A stretch of 64,000 nt of DNA from Pseudo-nitzschia pungens. Taxonomy: Eukaryota > Bacillariophyta > Bacillariophyceae > Bacillariales > Bacillariaceae. The DNA is taken from assembly GCA_037355855.1 (NCBI GenBank), contig CM074759.1:5518001-5582000 (forward strand), given 5' to 3'. The notes under the pieces were generated by a model that worked only from the letters and a program-made list of their open reading frames with translations, ran no database searches and had not been told where the DNA came from. The position numbers and the translations under genes are program-made. Below, in pieces: positions 20,876 to 30,078 of the stretch. The number at the start of each line of letters is the position of its first letter. Positions within the stretch are counted from its first letter, which is position 1.

Positions 20876-21690
20876 ATGCGGCAAGAAGTATTCGAAACGT
20901 CGGAAGAAGAAAGTAGTAGCGCCCACTCTGAAACAGAGTCGAAGAACCAAAACATACCATCCACTATAACAATCATCACCACCACCATGCCAGGTGTAAA
21001 TGGTGGAAGGAAAAGCGGCTCAGTCAACTATGGCGAGCCCGAACTGAGGAATTTGTTTTCTATAATGAGGGAAGTGTTACCAATTGGACCTGACGAATGG
21101 CAGGAAGTTGCTGATAGACACTCGATTCTTTACCCCAGAAGAGATGTGGAATCCATCAGAAGGAAGTTTGCCAGTTCCCACAGAAGAAGCATCCCCACTG
21201 GAGATCCAAATTGTCCTTGGCACGTGAAGGAGGCAAAGGCTATCAAATACTTGATTGGACAGAAGGCTGAATTTGGATACGGCGAAGAGATCTATGACCT
21301 AGAAGAAGGAGGCTTTGTTACTCGTCCTGCTCCTGCGGAGGGCGCTGGTGTTGGTGACGCTCTACCACTTGGACAACCCTCCCAGCTCGACAATGAACAA
21401 CCTCCAATGTTGACTCCCGGTTCTCAATCTAGATCCAGCGGTTCAAGCACCTCTACATTTGCTTCTTCTGCTGCTCTTGCTGTTGCAACACCAGCAAAAA
21501 AAGATCTTATGTCAAGAAATCAAACAAAGAGGAAAGATTCTTTGAAGCTATGAAGAACTCCCAAGACGCGCAAAGAGACGCAATGAATAAGGTCTGCAAA
21601 CAAGCTATGGCTGACAGAAAGATGTTGATGGAGGCACTACAAGCCTGTATCAATGGCGGTGTTCAGGCTTTCCAGGCAATAGGACAATGA
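20876..21690 (+). CDS. Harbinger-associated Myb/SANT-like DNA-binding protein
   Basis: The second gene of the Harbinger element; family proteins bind the ends and help import the transposase. The core domain (about residues 42-120) runs from NYGEPELRNLFSIMREVLPI through DEWQEVADRH, YPRRDVESIRRKFASSHRR and PTGDPNCPWHVKEAKAI, the trihelix/Myb-like pattern. The frame of the start closes at 21553. A run of seven A at about 21493-21499 shifts the frame, and the other frame continues with KKRSYVKKSNKEERFFEAMK and a helical tail to TGA at 21688-21690. The shifted reading gives a basic, NLS-like KKRSYVKK. This is a mutation, a sequencing error or slippage. The start could be the first ATG or the later Met of MPGVNGG. 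Confidence 0.75.
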
Positions 21691-21974
21691 GGAAAGAAAA
21701 GAAAGAGGAACAAGAAGTGTCAATCCGTAACCGGGAACCATCAATCCGAAGCAGCGATTGACGACAGCAGTAGTAACAGCAGTAGCGACAGTGACTATTA
21801 GTGATCGACCTTTATTTCAATTGACTTACATTTTTTTTTGCACCTCTATCGGACAATTTGTCTGTCAGGAGAAAGAGTGTGCTTTTTGTTGTTGCTGTTA
21901 AGGGTTTTAAGGGTGTTTTTGATAGAATTTTTTGATTTTAATTTGTTTATTTTAAGAACTACTATTATTAGCAA

Positions 21975-23000
21975 TCAACCAAAGACGCCATCGGCTGTAG
22001 CAGTCGGAACCATGCCGTAAGAGAAGAATCCCTTCGTCTCGCTCATGAACGTGTTCAAGATTGTATTAATCTGCACTTTACTAGTTTGGTAGTTGTACAA
22101 CAAAACCATGAGATTGAGAATAACTTTCCTCTCTCCACTCTCCTCTAGAAGCATGTTGTCCTTGAGTCAGGGAAAGCCACCTTGGATCTGTCTCATGCCC
22201 CATTCAGAGAGCTGCTGACAGCTCGTCGCTGCTTGGTTAAGAATAATTCCTTCCGCCGTGTCCGGATTTGACTGACTGCTCGTAATCAGAAAGTCTTTTG
22301 CTCCCAAGTTGAAAGCCGAGTCTACCAAAATCTTCACTCCATACAGTTTGTACATTTCCTTCATCTTGTCGTACATGCCATAGTCAGCTTGAGTGCTGTC
22401 ATGCCAACAACCTGGAGCGTTCAACGTGCATGCCCGGATCTTACCACCCGGGCAAAAGACAAACACACAGTTAACATATGTGCCAGCAGTCCATCCATTA
22501 TAAAACTTGTTCTGTTTCGACCAATTTCCAGACCTTTGGATTGGGAGCTTAATCCCATCGCAAGCAGCCCAGACTCTGTTCAGACGCAAGACAGGGTACT
22601 TGGAAGCAAGAGCATCGATGTACAACTCAGTTTGTTCTTTGGAAGGCAATTTGACAACAGCAACAGGATTAGTTTGCAAGGCGCAAAGCAGTATCTTTCG
22701 GGCATACTTCAGCCATTTGTACATGGGGGTAGAAGTGAGACCAAACGCCATACTCAATCCCCTTGCCACTGATCCACGTGTTCAAAACCAAAACAAGACA
22801 AGTCCAAGACATCCAACTGCGTCAAACTCTCTTTTCCTCCCTGTGTTCTTGTTTGTCTTGTACTTCCTTACTGTTGCAGTTCTATCATTGAAGGTGTACA
22901 TCTCATAGAAGGGCTCAAAGATGGACAACAGCTCTCTGAATACCGGATGGTTGACCCCACAGCAATTGAGAAGGGCTTGATTATCTCCGGATCGAAACAT
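21975..23000 (-). pseudogene. PIF/Harbinger DDE transposase, two in-frame TGA
   Basis: One frame runs from ATG 23000 (MFRSGDNQALLNCCGVNHPV) to TGA 21975-21977, broken only by TGA codons at 22782-22784 (FWF-stop-TRG) and 22165-22167 (GFP-stop-LKD). The DDE_Tnp_4-type catalytic residues are visible: Asp in AACDGIKLPI, Asp in ILVDSAFNLG, Glu in SEWGMRQIQGGF. A zinc-like GCWHDS motif lies between. The tail ERKVILNLMVLLYNYQTS is typical of the family. Both stops sit where Arg (CGA) would fit, so each is one C-to-T change from an intact enzyme; without that repair it is inactive. Confidence 0.8.
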
Positions 23001-23486
23001 GTAGGTGAATGGAGAAGAAGAATATCTTCAAATGGCAATCCATGGGGTTCTCCAATCCCTGTTCTTTTTATCCTCGTCACATAGCCTTGGACGATTGTAA
23101 TTGACAGCTATGTGCTTGTCATAGTAGTAGTAGTACAGTAACTCCAGCGACATGATTTGTCGGAAGAAGAAAAGAAAAAGTGAGCAGCAACAAATTTTTT
23201 TATTGGAGAGCAAACTACCCCCTGTTGTTGAGGATAGCAAATTTGCAAACATCGACAAAATTTCAAAGAACACAAGATTGCTGGTGCGCAAAAAATAGTT
23301 GATAGAGGTGCGGGTTGACAGTTAAAAGGGAATTCTTGTTTCTTTTCCCAAGATTCCTAATTCCAAAATAGGCCTCGTGCATTGAGAGAGATCTAGGTTT
23401 TCCGTTGGGTGTGCAATTTTTATAAGTGTTATGTCATTCCGGGATTGCTTATATGTATTATGTCAATGTGTACTTCCGGGAATCAC

Positions 23487-24283
23487 TCAATTAGTGAATT
23501 CAAAAAATTATTTTTAAACCGGTGGCGGACCGGGAATCATTGAATTCCTCCAAAAAACAAAAATCAACCATGTTCCTGCCGGCGAGTGAAATTCTCATGT
23601 CTGCATCGTTTACGTAACTTACCTGGTAGTACGAACAGTACATGGTACAGGTAAGCTGTAAACTCTGTGGCGTAGTAATTACTCGAAGTACGTACGAGTA
23701 CTACGGTACCGTACGTGCGTACGAACTTCTCTTTCGAGATGAGAGATTGAAATTGTCACACCAATACGGTACCGGTAGGAAAATAAGATTACCGATATTT
23801 GCGCGAGTAGTACGATAGCAGTACCTAGTACCGTAACCCTAATCTGAGCCGGAGGATTGCATCTGCATTGGCGCCATCTGGTGCTGTGAGATTGAGATAC
23901 GGTAAGACGTAAGATTATTATTTTTTGTCCCAGGCGCGACAAAACTTGTATGAGCTCATTTTGTGACGCGAAAAAATTTGGTTCGTGCCCACCCACCTTT
24001 TTTTGAGTGACTCGCGCGCCAGACAAGATTCACAGTCGTGCAAAGAGAGATGCCAACGAAAAACTCAAAAGTATTGCATTGTTACAAATGATCTTAGCGT
24101 TCGTCACGTTGTAGAGAGTTGGTCGAGGCGAGAAAAATCCGTCTAGCAGCGCCAGGTCCAGTCTAACAGCCTCGGACCACGACAGAGTCAACTCCTTCTC
24201 AGAGAATGACAAAAGAAAAAACAGGGCAAATTGCGCGGCAGTTCATTCCTGAGTGATAAGGTTGTGAGTAGGCGACAGAAACC
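23487..24283. other. Upstream flank of the 628-aa gene
   Basis: No gene. 23610-23840 is dense in GTAC and its near-palindromic variants (for example GTACGTACGAGTACTACGGTACC). The last 250 bp should hold the promoter of the gene starting at 24284, but I see no clear TATA or initiator motif. Confidence 0.5.
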
Positions 24284-26170
24284 ATGCCAAGTTTGTTGAA
24301 TGGTAAATCAATGTATCAGCGTCTTTTGGGTTCCGCAAAAACAGAGATGGATATGTCTTGGTTATGCTCGCATGCAGTAGCAGATGAGAATGACACCGAT
24401 AAGAATGATAATGGCAACAATCGAGGCAAGGCGCAGTGGCTCCGGAAAACCAGAGAGAGCGCAGCTCGATCGAAGACTGCTGTATGGGGTCCTAGCCACT
24501 CGTTGAGTAGTGACGAAGGTGATGATAAGTCTTCCAAGCCAAAGGTCTTTTTTGCAGACGAAACCAAGAACGATACTGATGTTGAGGCGAGATTTAGAAC
24601 TCCACCTTCGAAAATCCTTGCTGCTAACAACTCCAATAACAATAGTCAGGGTACAGCATCTACGAAGTCGTCCCATGAATCAACTCCACCGACTAACGAA
24701 GGCGAGGGTCGTGCTGAGTCCATGGGACGAATGCAATCGACTTTGGATCGCGTTTGGAACAACCTTCAGTGTTTAGAAGATACAACAACAAGTCACCCTA
24801 CGAAACCTGCGGAGGAAAGTGAGAATAATGTGATGGACCTGCTGGAATCAGTGTGTTCACCTTGTAAACCAAAGAATCTAGGGGACACTTTTTCTGTTAA
24901 TTGTGAAGACGATACACCTCTGGGGATCACGAGACTTGCACCTCCAAATGCATGCTTGGAGCCGTCCACCAAACGCGCTTCTAATGAATCAAAGCTAGTC
25001 AATAAGGAAACATTCGATGAAAAGTCGACGAACACAGTAGAGACAGCCGCTGATCGAAGGAGACAAAGGCACAAGCGGCGTCAACTCAAAAGTTGTACAG
25101 GTGGCGAAGACTCAAGCCCACAGGAAGCATACGAAGTGACTCCCGATCAAGTTATGATAATGCAAAAGGAGCAAAAAAATCCTTCGATGGTGGTTCCCCG
25201 CCCCCTCCCTCTCAAATCTTTGGAGTTGAATTCGCAACAAGCAGTGGAGTTAGAGAGATGTATATCTGAATTAACTATGCGCTCGTCGTACGGTGAAGCT
25301 ACAGCAAAGATCGCAGAAAACAGGAGAATGGCATATTATGCTGTTGGTAGGCACCATCGTCAATCGGGGCGCGGAGGAAACAGGCGCTGCTACTTTACCG
25401 GCAAGCTGATTCTTGGGGGAGCCCCGTTTTATGCTGGTAGTGTCCAACAAGGTCTTAGAACGCTCGTTGTGTTTTGTTTGCCATCCGCTGTGGGTTTACC
25501 GAAGGAAACTCAATTGAACAGCTCGAATTCTTCACGGGCGCCGACTATTGCCAGTCTTGGTTCTGGGCGTAGATCAAATTTATCAAACCGTCACGATGGA
25601 AACGCAAGCGTTGCTCATTCGCTTGGTGTCAATGGCAACCCGCGAAGCATAGCAGGCGCATCTTTATTAAGTCGGAAGAATTCAAGGGGTTCGCGGTTGT
25701 CAAGTATGGATGATGCTACGTCTTTGGGCTACAGCGTGGAAGAAGAACTTGATCCGAACTGGGAGCTCGACAGAGATTATTTGTTGCGAGTTCTGCCAGA
25801 ACCAAAGCAGGAGTTGCTAGACGAAATGGCAATTCGATATCCAACTCAGTTTGAAACTCTTCCTGTGCAAGTGCGTTCCCCCTCTTGTTGGAGCTTGTAC
25901 GTCAAATTCTGCTTCTTTTCAGGCCTACCTATTGCCGAAGGAGAGATGCATTACAAGGTCAGGGACAATATTGCCGATCGATACGGTGAAGAAATCATTT
26001 TGAGTCATGAAGTTATGGAGGCTGTGAATGGAGAATCTGCAGAGATTCTACGCTTACCCAACCTCAAAACGTTCCGATATTTGCGGAAGCATTATCATCA
26101 GCAATCGGCAAAGCTTCCAGATAACTGCTTTCAACGACAAGCTTGGGAGATGGTGCGACCAGAGGTTTAA
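24284..26170 (+). CDS. CYFT/FCFFSG-module protein, 628 aa
   Basis: A single open exon. The N-terminal 300 residues are low-complexity, Ser/Asn/Thr-rich and charged, with an RRRQRHKRRQLK basic patch at about 257 that could act as a nuclear signal. A conserved C-terminal half follows. It has RRCYFTGKLILGGAPFYAG at about 366, where CYFT starts a module seen twice more in the gene at 34933. A Ser-rich spacer leads to LPEPKQELLDEMAIRYPTQF and then WSLYVKFCFFSGLPIAEGE at about 536-554. The end is LPDNCFQRQAWEMVRP, resembling the LPQYILQPSAWTKVLPP segment of the 34933 gene. I recognise no catalytic motif or named domain. The paralogous gene nearby and the clean frame argue for a host gene of an uncharacterised family. 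Confidence 0.8.
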   Translation: MPSLLNGKSMYQRLLGSAKTEMDMSWLCSHAVADENDTDKNDNGNNRGKAQWLRKTRESAARSKTAVWGPSHSLSSDEGDDKSSKPKVFFADETKNDTDVEARFRTPPSKILAANNSNNNSQGTASTKSSHESTPPTNEGEGRAESMGRMQSTLDRVWNNLQCLEDTTTSHPTKPAEESENNVMDLLESVCSPCKPKNLGDTFSVNCEDDTPLGITRLAPPNACLEPSTKRASNESKLVNKETFDEKSTNTVETAADRRRQRHKRRQLKSCTGGEDSSPQEAYEVTPDQVMIMQKEQKNPSMVVPRPLPLKSLELNSQQAVELERCISELTMRSSYGEATAKIAENRRMAYYAVGRHHRQSGRGGNRRCYFTGKLILGGAPFYAGSVQQGLRTLVVFCLPSAVGLPKETQLNSSNSSRAPTIASLGSGRRSNLSNRHDGNASVAHSLGVNGNPRSIAGASLLSRKNSRGSRLSSMDDATSLGYSVEEELDPNWELDRDYLLRVLPEPKQELLDEMAIRYPTQFETLPVQVRSPSCWSLYVKFCFFSGLPIAEGEMHYKVRDNIADRYGEEIILSHEVMEAVNGESAEILRLPNLKTFRYLRKHYHQQSAKLPDNCFQRQAWEMVRPEV

Positions 26171-27174
26171 TTTCTAAATTTCTATTTCCGCATTCAAGGT
26201 GATCGAACTGCTTCATGTTCCATGACCAATTGTTGACTACACATCTAAGAGGACGTCCTCATTTTCAAAACTCTCTGATAATTCGATAAAGTAAACTTTC
26301 CACTCACCTTATGTTCTAAGTATGTCGTTATGAAGGAATCACACTAGTGGACGTCCCGAACGAAAAAACTTCCATCCACATATTCCTGGTGTAAAGGAAA
26401 TATCAAGAACCAAAACAGGTGCTTCTCCAAAAAAGGTGGCACTGGCAAATGAACTACCAGTAAAGTTACTTGTACTTGTTGCGAGGATGAATCCCTCGTA
26501 ACTACTAACGAATAACCTCACTCTTAGTGATACATGCGTTAATAGCAGCAATAGGAGCATACAGAGAATTTCCAGGTTGTGAGCATCCTAAACAATACCA
26601 ACCCATCACCACACAAGGGAGATAGACATCAACTCCCCACGTATTGATTTACTGCAAGACCTTCAATCGACAAGCTTCAAAAACAAGAAGAGCTTCTTAA
26701 TTAATCTTGAAAAATTTTGGGCATCTTTCTGGAGAAAATCCAACGCAACTGTACTATATCACATCATGATACTACATGTGCAACAATGTCATTGACCAAA
26801 CCTCTTCCAGAGCCAAAGTCACTCCTACTGATGATACCAATCCAAATCCAAATCAGATCTTGCTTCATGTCCCCGGCATAAGATCGCAAGATCAGGTTGG
26901 TGGTCATGATCAAAGGGACTTTGTACTTGCATGGATCATACTAATAGATCACTGTGTATCCATGGTGCTGCTTGTCAGAGAACAACTTGTTCGAAATATT
27001 GCAGCTTTCCATATATCGTGTTTTATGCAGGGGAACAAATACACCATGATCCCAGTCTTATGGGAGTCTGGAAATCAAATACTTGATGATCCTGGTCTTT
27101 CATAAATGCAGGAAACCAAATATGTGGTGCAGGGGACCAAATACATGATGCTCCTTGTCTTTTGGGAATACAGA
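26171..27174. other. Downstream flank with ~40-bp degenerate repeats
   Basis: No gene supported. From 27027 to 27165 about four degenerate units of the type GGGGACCAAATACATGATG...CCTTGTCTTTTGGG follow each other. Part of the region (26930-27010) faintly resembles the Copia A 3' internal sequence at 51456-51525. Confidence 0.45.
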
Positions 27175-27895
27175 TGTAAAGATATCCAAGATGCTATGCT
27201 AAGGCTCCTATGTAGAGAACTGTACTGGGGCTACAGGTGCAAGCCTCCAGTAACTGTCTACAAGGTGCTAGGCTGTATACTAAGCAACAGGCTTAGCAAC
27301 AGGCTTATTCCAAGGTGATATGGGGTGCTACCAGCAAAATGACCGGGTCCACTGTGTAGGATTTCTTGTGCTGGTTACAGAAACCTGGCTGTTGCAAGCC
27401 CTAGCACACTGTAGCATGGTGCTACAAGGTTTAGGTTGCTATGCTACCGGATATTGAATACAGTATGCTACCATGCTACTACTATAGTAGTGTGGTATGG
27501 TCATTGTGTACAATAAATGCTAGAACCTGATACCGGGCCCTGCAGTTAATGCAGGCAACTTAGCGAGCCCACTAGCACACCATTGAATTATTCTACTCCA
27601 TGCACTAATACACCACTCCATACAATACAGTAATTACTGTACACTACAGCCCTGTATACCACTGCATAGTACAACAACAACAAACACTGTTGGATACAGA
27701 GCTGAGCACGCTCAGCTCACTTCTTATGTTCTCATCACCTTTAATGAAGCACCTATCATGCCCTCCCCTTACAATCAATCCTTTTGTATCTCTAAGGGAG
27801 TGTCCTGTGGTATTTAAGTGTATGTAACAGTGCTTGAACAGTATCCTCTGTAGTCTCACTATTTGCCAGCAGCACTCAACATGCTGCTGCTGTTA
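27175..27895 (+). repeat. Copia-type solo LTR
   Basis: Starts TGTAAAGATATCCAAGATGC, as at 38272, and follows that copy through GAACTGTACTGGGG, GGCTTAGCAACAGGCTTA, GCTCAGCTCACTTCTTATG and GTCTCACTATTTGCCAGCAG. No coding sequence of the element flanks it. The 3' end is approximate. Right after it, 27945-28005 is an inverted partial copy of the LTR's own 3' end (GCTAGCAAATGGTTAGACTAC), so the end can fold back. Confidence 0.7.
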
Positions 27896-28434
27896 CTGTA
27901 AAGATATTTGTCCATCAACAATAGAGATAGCAGCAACAACAGTACAGCACGGAGTGCTAGCAAATGGTTAGACTACAGAGAATAGTGTTCAAACACTGCT
28001 GCATATACCATGAGCACACTAGCTACCACTCTAGTGGTACGTTAGAGATGTCAAGATGTCAAGTATCGATGCCAGGCATGATATGTTCATTTAGAGGTTT
28101 AAACTGAGAGTATTCCAAAGAGTGAGAACTCGGATGGAGCTCCAAATATTGTATCGCTGATTCGTATGTAAAGGGTCAGGGTACATAGGTCCAGTACTTA
28201 ATTCAACATACCAACCATACCTTTTACTGACACCTATAGTACCAGTACTGTAGCGTACGCGCTGTACACTGTAATACTGTACTTGTTGATCAATGCGCTC
28301 GCTGAACTTGCTCGCTTGTGAACTAACTGCAGGGGCTGGGTATCCGGTTATAGTATGTATTGTACCCAATGACCATACCCCGACGGTTAGTAGTTGCATA
28401 ATGAGTGATTCCCGAAACTATATTTTAGACAAAA
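27896..28434. other. Repeat debris between LTRs
   Basis: Contains the inverted LTR-end copy (27945-28005). A short stretch at 28330-28395 (GGGTATCCGGTTATAGTATG, then CCAATGACCATACCCCGACGG) resembles the middle of the Copia A LTR in minus orientation. A GAGTGATTCCCGAAAC near 28404 recalls the Harbinger terminus. No gene. Confidence 0.5.
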
Positions 28435-28678
28435 TGAACAACGCACAGACACTCGATTCATGACTCACTGATTCATTCACGAGTATCAGTCATTATTCAA
28501 TCATACGAATTGATCTTCCTTCTCCTTGAAGTTCTGATACAATTCCGACCGTTAGACGAAGTCGGTCTTCTTAAGTATTTTCACGAATAGATAAATTCAT
28601 CGAACCTACAAGTTTCTCAATTGAGTCCTTTTGGTTCTAAAACTCAATAGCACACAATTTTACAATCAGTGTAGTTCA
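28435..28678 (+). repeat. 5' LTR of Gypsy D
   Basis: TGAACAACGCAC...GTGTAGTTCA, 244 bp, TG...CA ends. Pairs with 33723-33966 at a constant offset of 5288. No standard primer-binding site recognised just downstream. Confidence 0.9.
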
Positions 28679-28770
28679 TATTGAATTCAATTGCAATATT
28701 GCTGAAATTTTTTTCTCTTTATCGATAAAGTATCAACACCTTCTAAAAACCACTGTAACACCTGATCACC

Positions 28771-30078
28771 ATGGCCGCCATCGCTCAGCTTCAAGCTACC
28801 AAGCAACCGCCCATTCCCTTCAAACCCGTCATCTCCTACCAGGATTACCCCACCACTCGCCTCGTTCACCGCTTCACCCTCCCTCCACCTCCCGCCGGAG
28901 CACCAGCCCCAGCAACCACCTCCATTCTCAAGAAACAAGACACCACTTTCTGCCCCGACTCTTCCGACAAGGAACGCCTCATTCGCGTCATCGAAGACTT
29001 CATCGACGCAGCCAACGCTTCCAACCTCGACCTTTACGATGACGACCTCCACAAGAAAGCCCGCGACGTTCTCGGTGGTGACCTCAAACACTCCTGGGAC
29101 TCCGTCATCACCAGTAATGCCAACCTCAAAGACGCAAACTTCAACAACAACATCCGCACCTTCATCGGCATGTTCCTCCCCTCCAACGCATTCTTGATCC
29201 AACAGGAATACATGCTTCACGCCACGAAACCATTCCACATGGACTGCTTCGCAACAGCAGGTCGTCTCCGTCTCATCAACGTTCTCAGCATCCACCTCCC
29301 CAGATCCAGCAGAAATCGCCTCTTCCCCGACGACACCTCCCTCAAAAACACCTTCTACCGCCTCATGCTCCCCGCCTGGCAACTCAAGTTCAACAAAACT
29401 GGAAACCAACTCGACGACGTGAGCTACAAATTCCAACGTCTTGTTGCTTTCATGGAACAACAACGCCTTCATCACGACGCCAGCCAACAATTCCGCCAAA
29501 ACCGTCGCAAATTCAACGGAAACCCCAACAATCGAGCCCAACGCCCCCGCTACAACTCCGCCTCCCCACGCACCCTGTTCCACAACAACAACCCCTATCG
29601 CCCTAACAACAACAACGTCCCTCGCAACCAGTACACCCAGATCACCTCTCGCCCAAACCCCAACGGACACTTCAATGGTTACTCCAACGGACAACGCACC
29701 AATGGATCCCAAACCATCAATCGCCCCAACTCCCGCCCAAACAACAGACGCAGACCCAACACCCCCAATTGCCCCCATGGACCCCCCAGATACAACACCC
29801 GCTTCCAACAACGTCGCGCCGCAACCAACAACAACAACCGATCTGACGCCCACCACCTAGAGCTTGACTCCGACATGTACTACGACAACTCACACCCTGA
29901 TGAGAACAACTTCGACAACAACCACGAAGACAACTATTATCAGGAATGTGAAAACAACGGCACCGCTCTCACCCAGGAAGAAGAACAAGACGATGAAGAC
30001 AATTACTACCAAGACTACAACAACGAATGCTACCATCAAAACATCTATCACCAAGACCACGACTCAGTTGACTATTGA
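28771..30078 (+). CDS. Gypsy D gag
   Basis: 435 codons from ATG to TGA. The capsid-like part (residues about 65-230) includes SFLIQQEYMLHATKPFHMD-type helical sequence (NAFLIQQEYM). It is followed by a long Asn/Arg/Pro-rich nucleocapsid-like region (NNRAQRPRYN, NNNNPYRPNNNN) and an acidic Asp/Asn/Tyr-rich tail. No CCHC knuckle is seen; RNA binding would have to come from the Arg/Asn-rich region. The stop is TGA followed by CTA, and the protease-pol frame continues in the same frame, so this TGA may be a readthrough signal or a mutation. Confidence 0.8.
   Translation: MAAIAQLQATKQPPIPFKPVISYQDYPTTRLVHRFTLPPPPAGAPAPATTSILKKQDTTFCPDSSDKERLIRVIEDFIDAANASNLDLYDDDLHKKARDVLGGDLKHSWDSVITSNANLKDANFNNNIRTFIGMFLPSNAFLIQQEYMLHATKPFHMDCFATAGRLRLINVLSIHLPRSSRNRLFPDDTSLKNTFYRLMLPAWQLKFNKTGNQLDDVSYKFQRLVAFMEQQRLHHDASQQFRQNRRKFNGNPNNRAQRPRYNSASPRTLFHNNNPYRPNNNNVPRNQYTQITSRPNPNGHFNGYSNGQRTNGSQTINRPNSRPNNRRRPNTPNCPHGPPRYNTRFQQRRAATNNNNRSDAHHLELDSDMYYDNSHPDENNFDNNHEDNYYQECENNGTALTQEEEQDDEDNYYQDYNNECYHQNIYHQDHDSVDY

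Larger units (their letters stand above)
16384..23486. mobile_element. PIF/Harbinger DNA transposon, split by piggyBac
   Basis: The left end GTGATTCCTGAAATG (16384) mirrors the right end CTTCCGGGAATCAC (23486). The long imperfect inverted repeat resumes after the piggyBac with ATTCCTGAAATTAC and AGAAAAATTGCGTG (20030-20065) and GGGCCTATTTTAGAATT (20098), answered by AATTCCAAAATAGGCC (23360) and GTGTGCAATTTTTAT (23409) on the right. Flanks are TTA and TCA, near the 3-bp duplication usual for the superfamily. It carries the two genes typical of the group, a Myb/SANT-like protein (plus) and a DDE transposase (minus), convergently. Without the piggyBac the element would be about 3.5 kb. Confidence 0.75.

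Noticed and set aside
22165..22784. TGA as selenocysteine in the Harbinger transposase
   Set aside because: No SECIS-like element looked for successfully, the positions fit Arg rather than Cys, and similar stops occur in unrelated decayed elements.
28687..29856. 389-codon antisense frame rich in Val and Gly
   Set aside because: Shadow of the C-ending codons of Gypsy D gag; no motif and no independent support.
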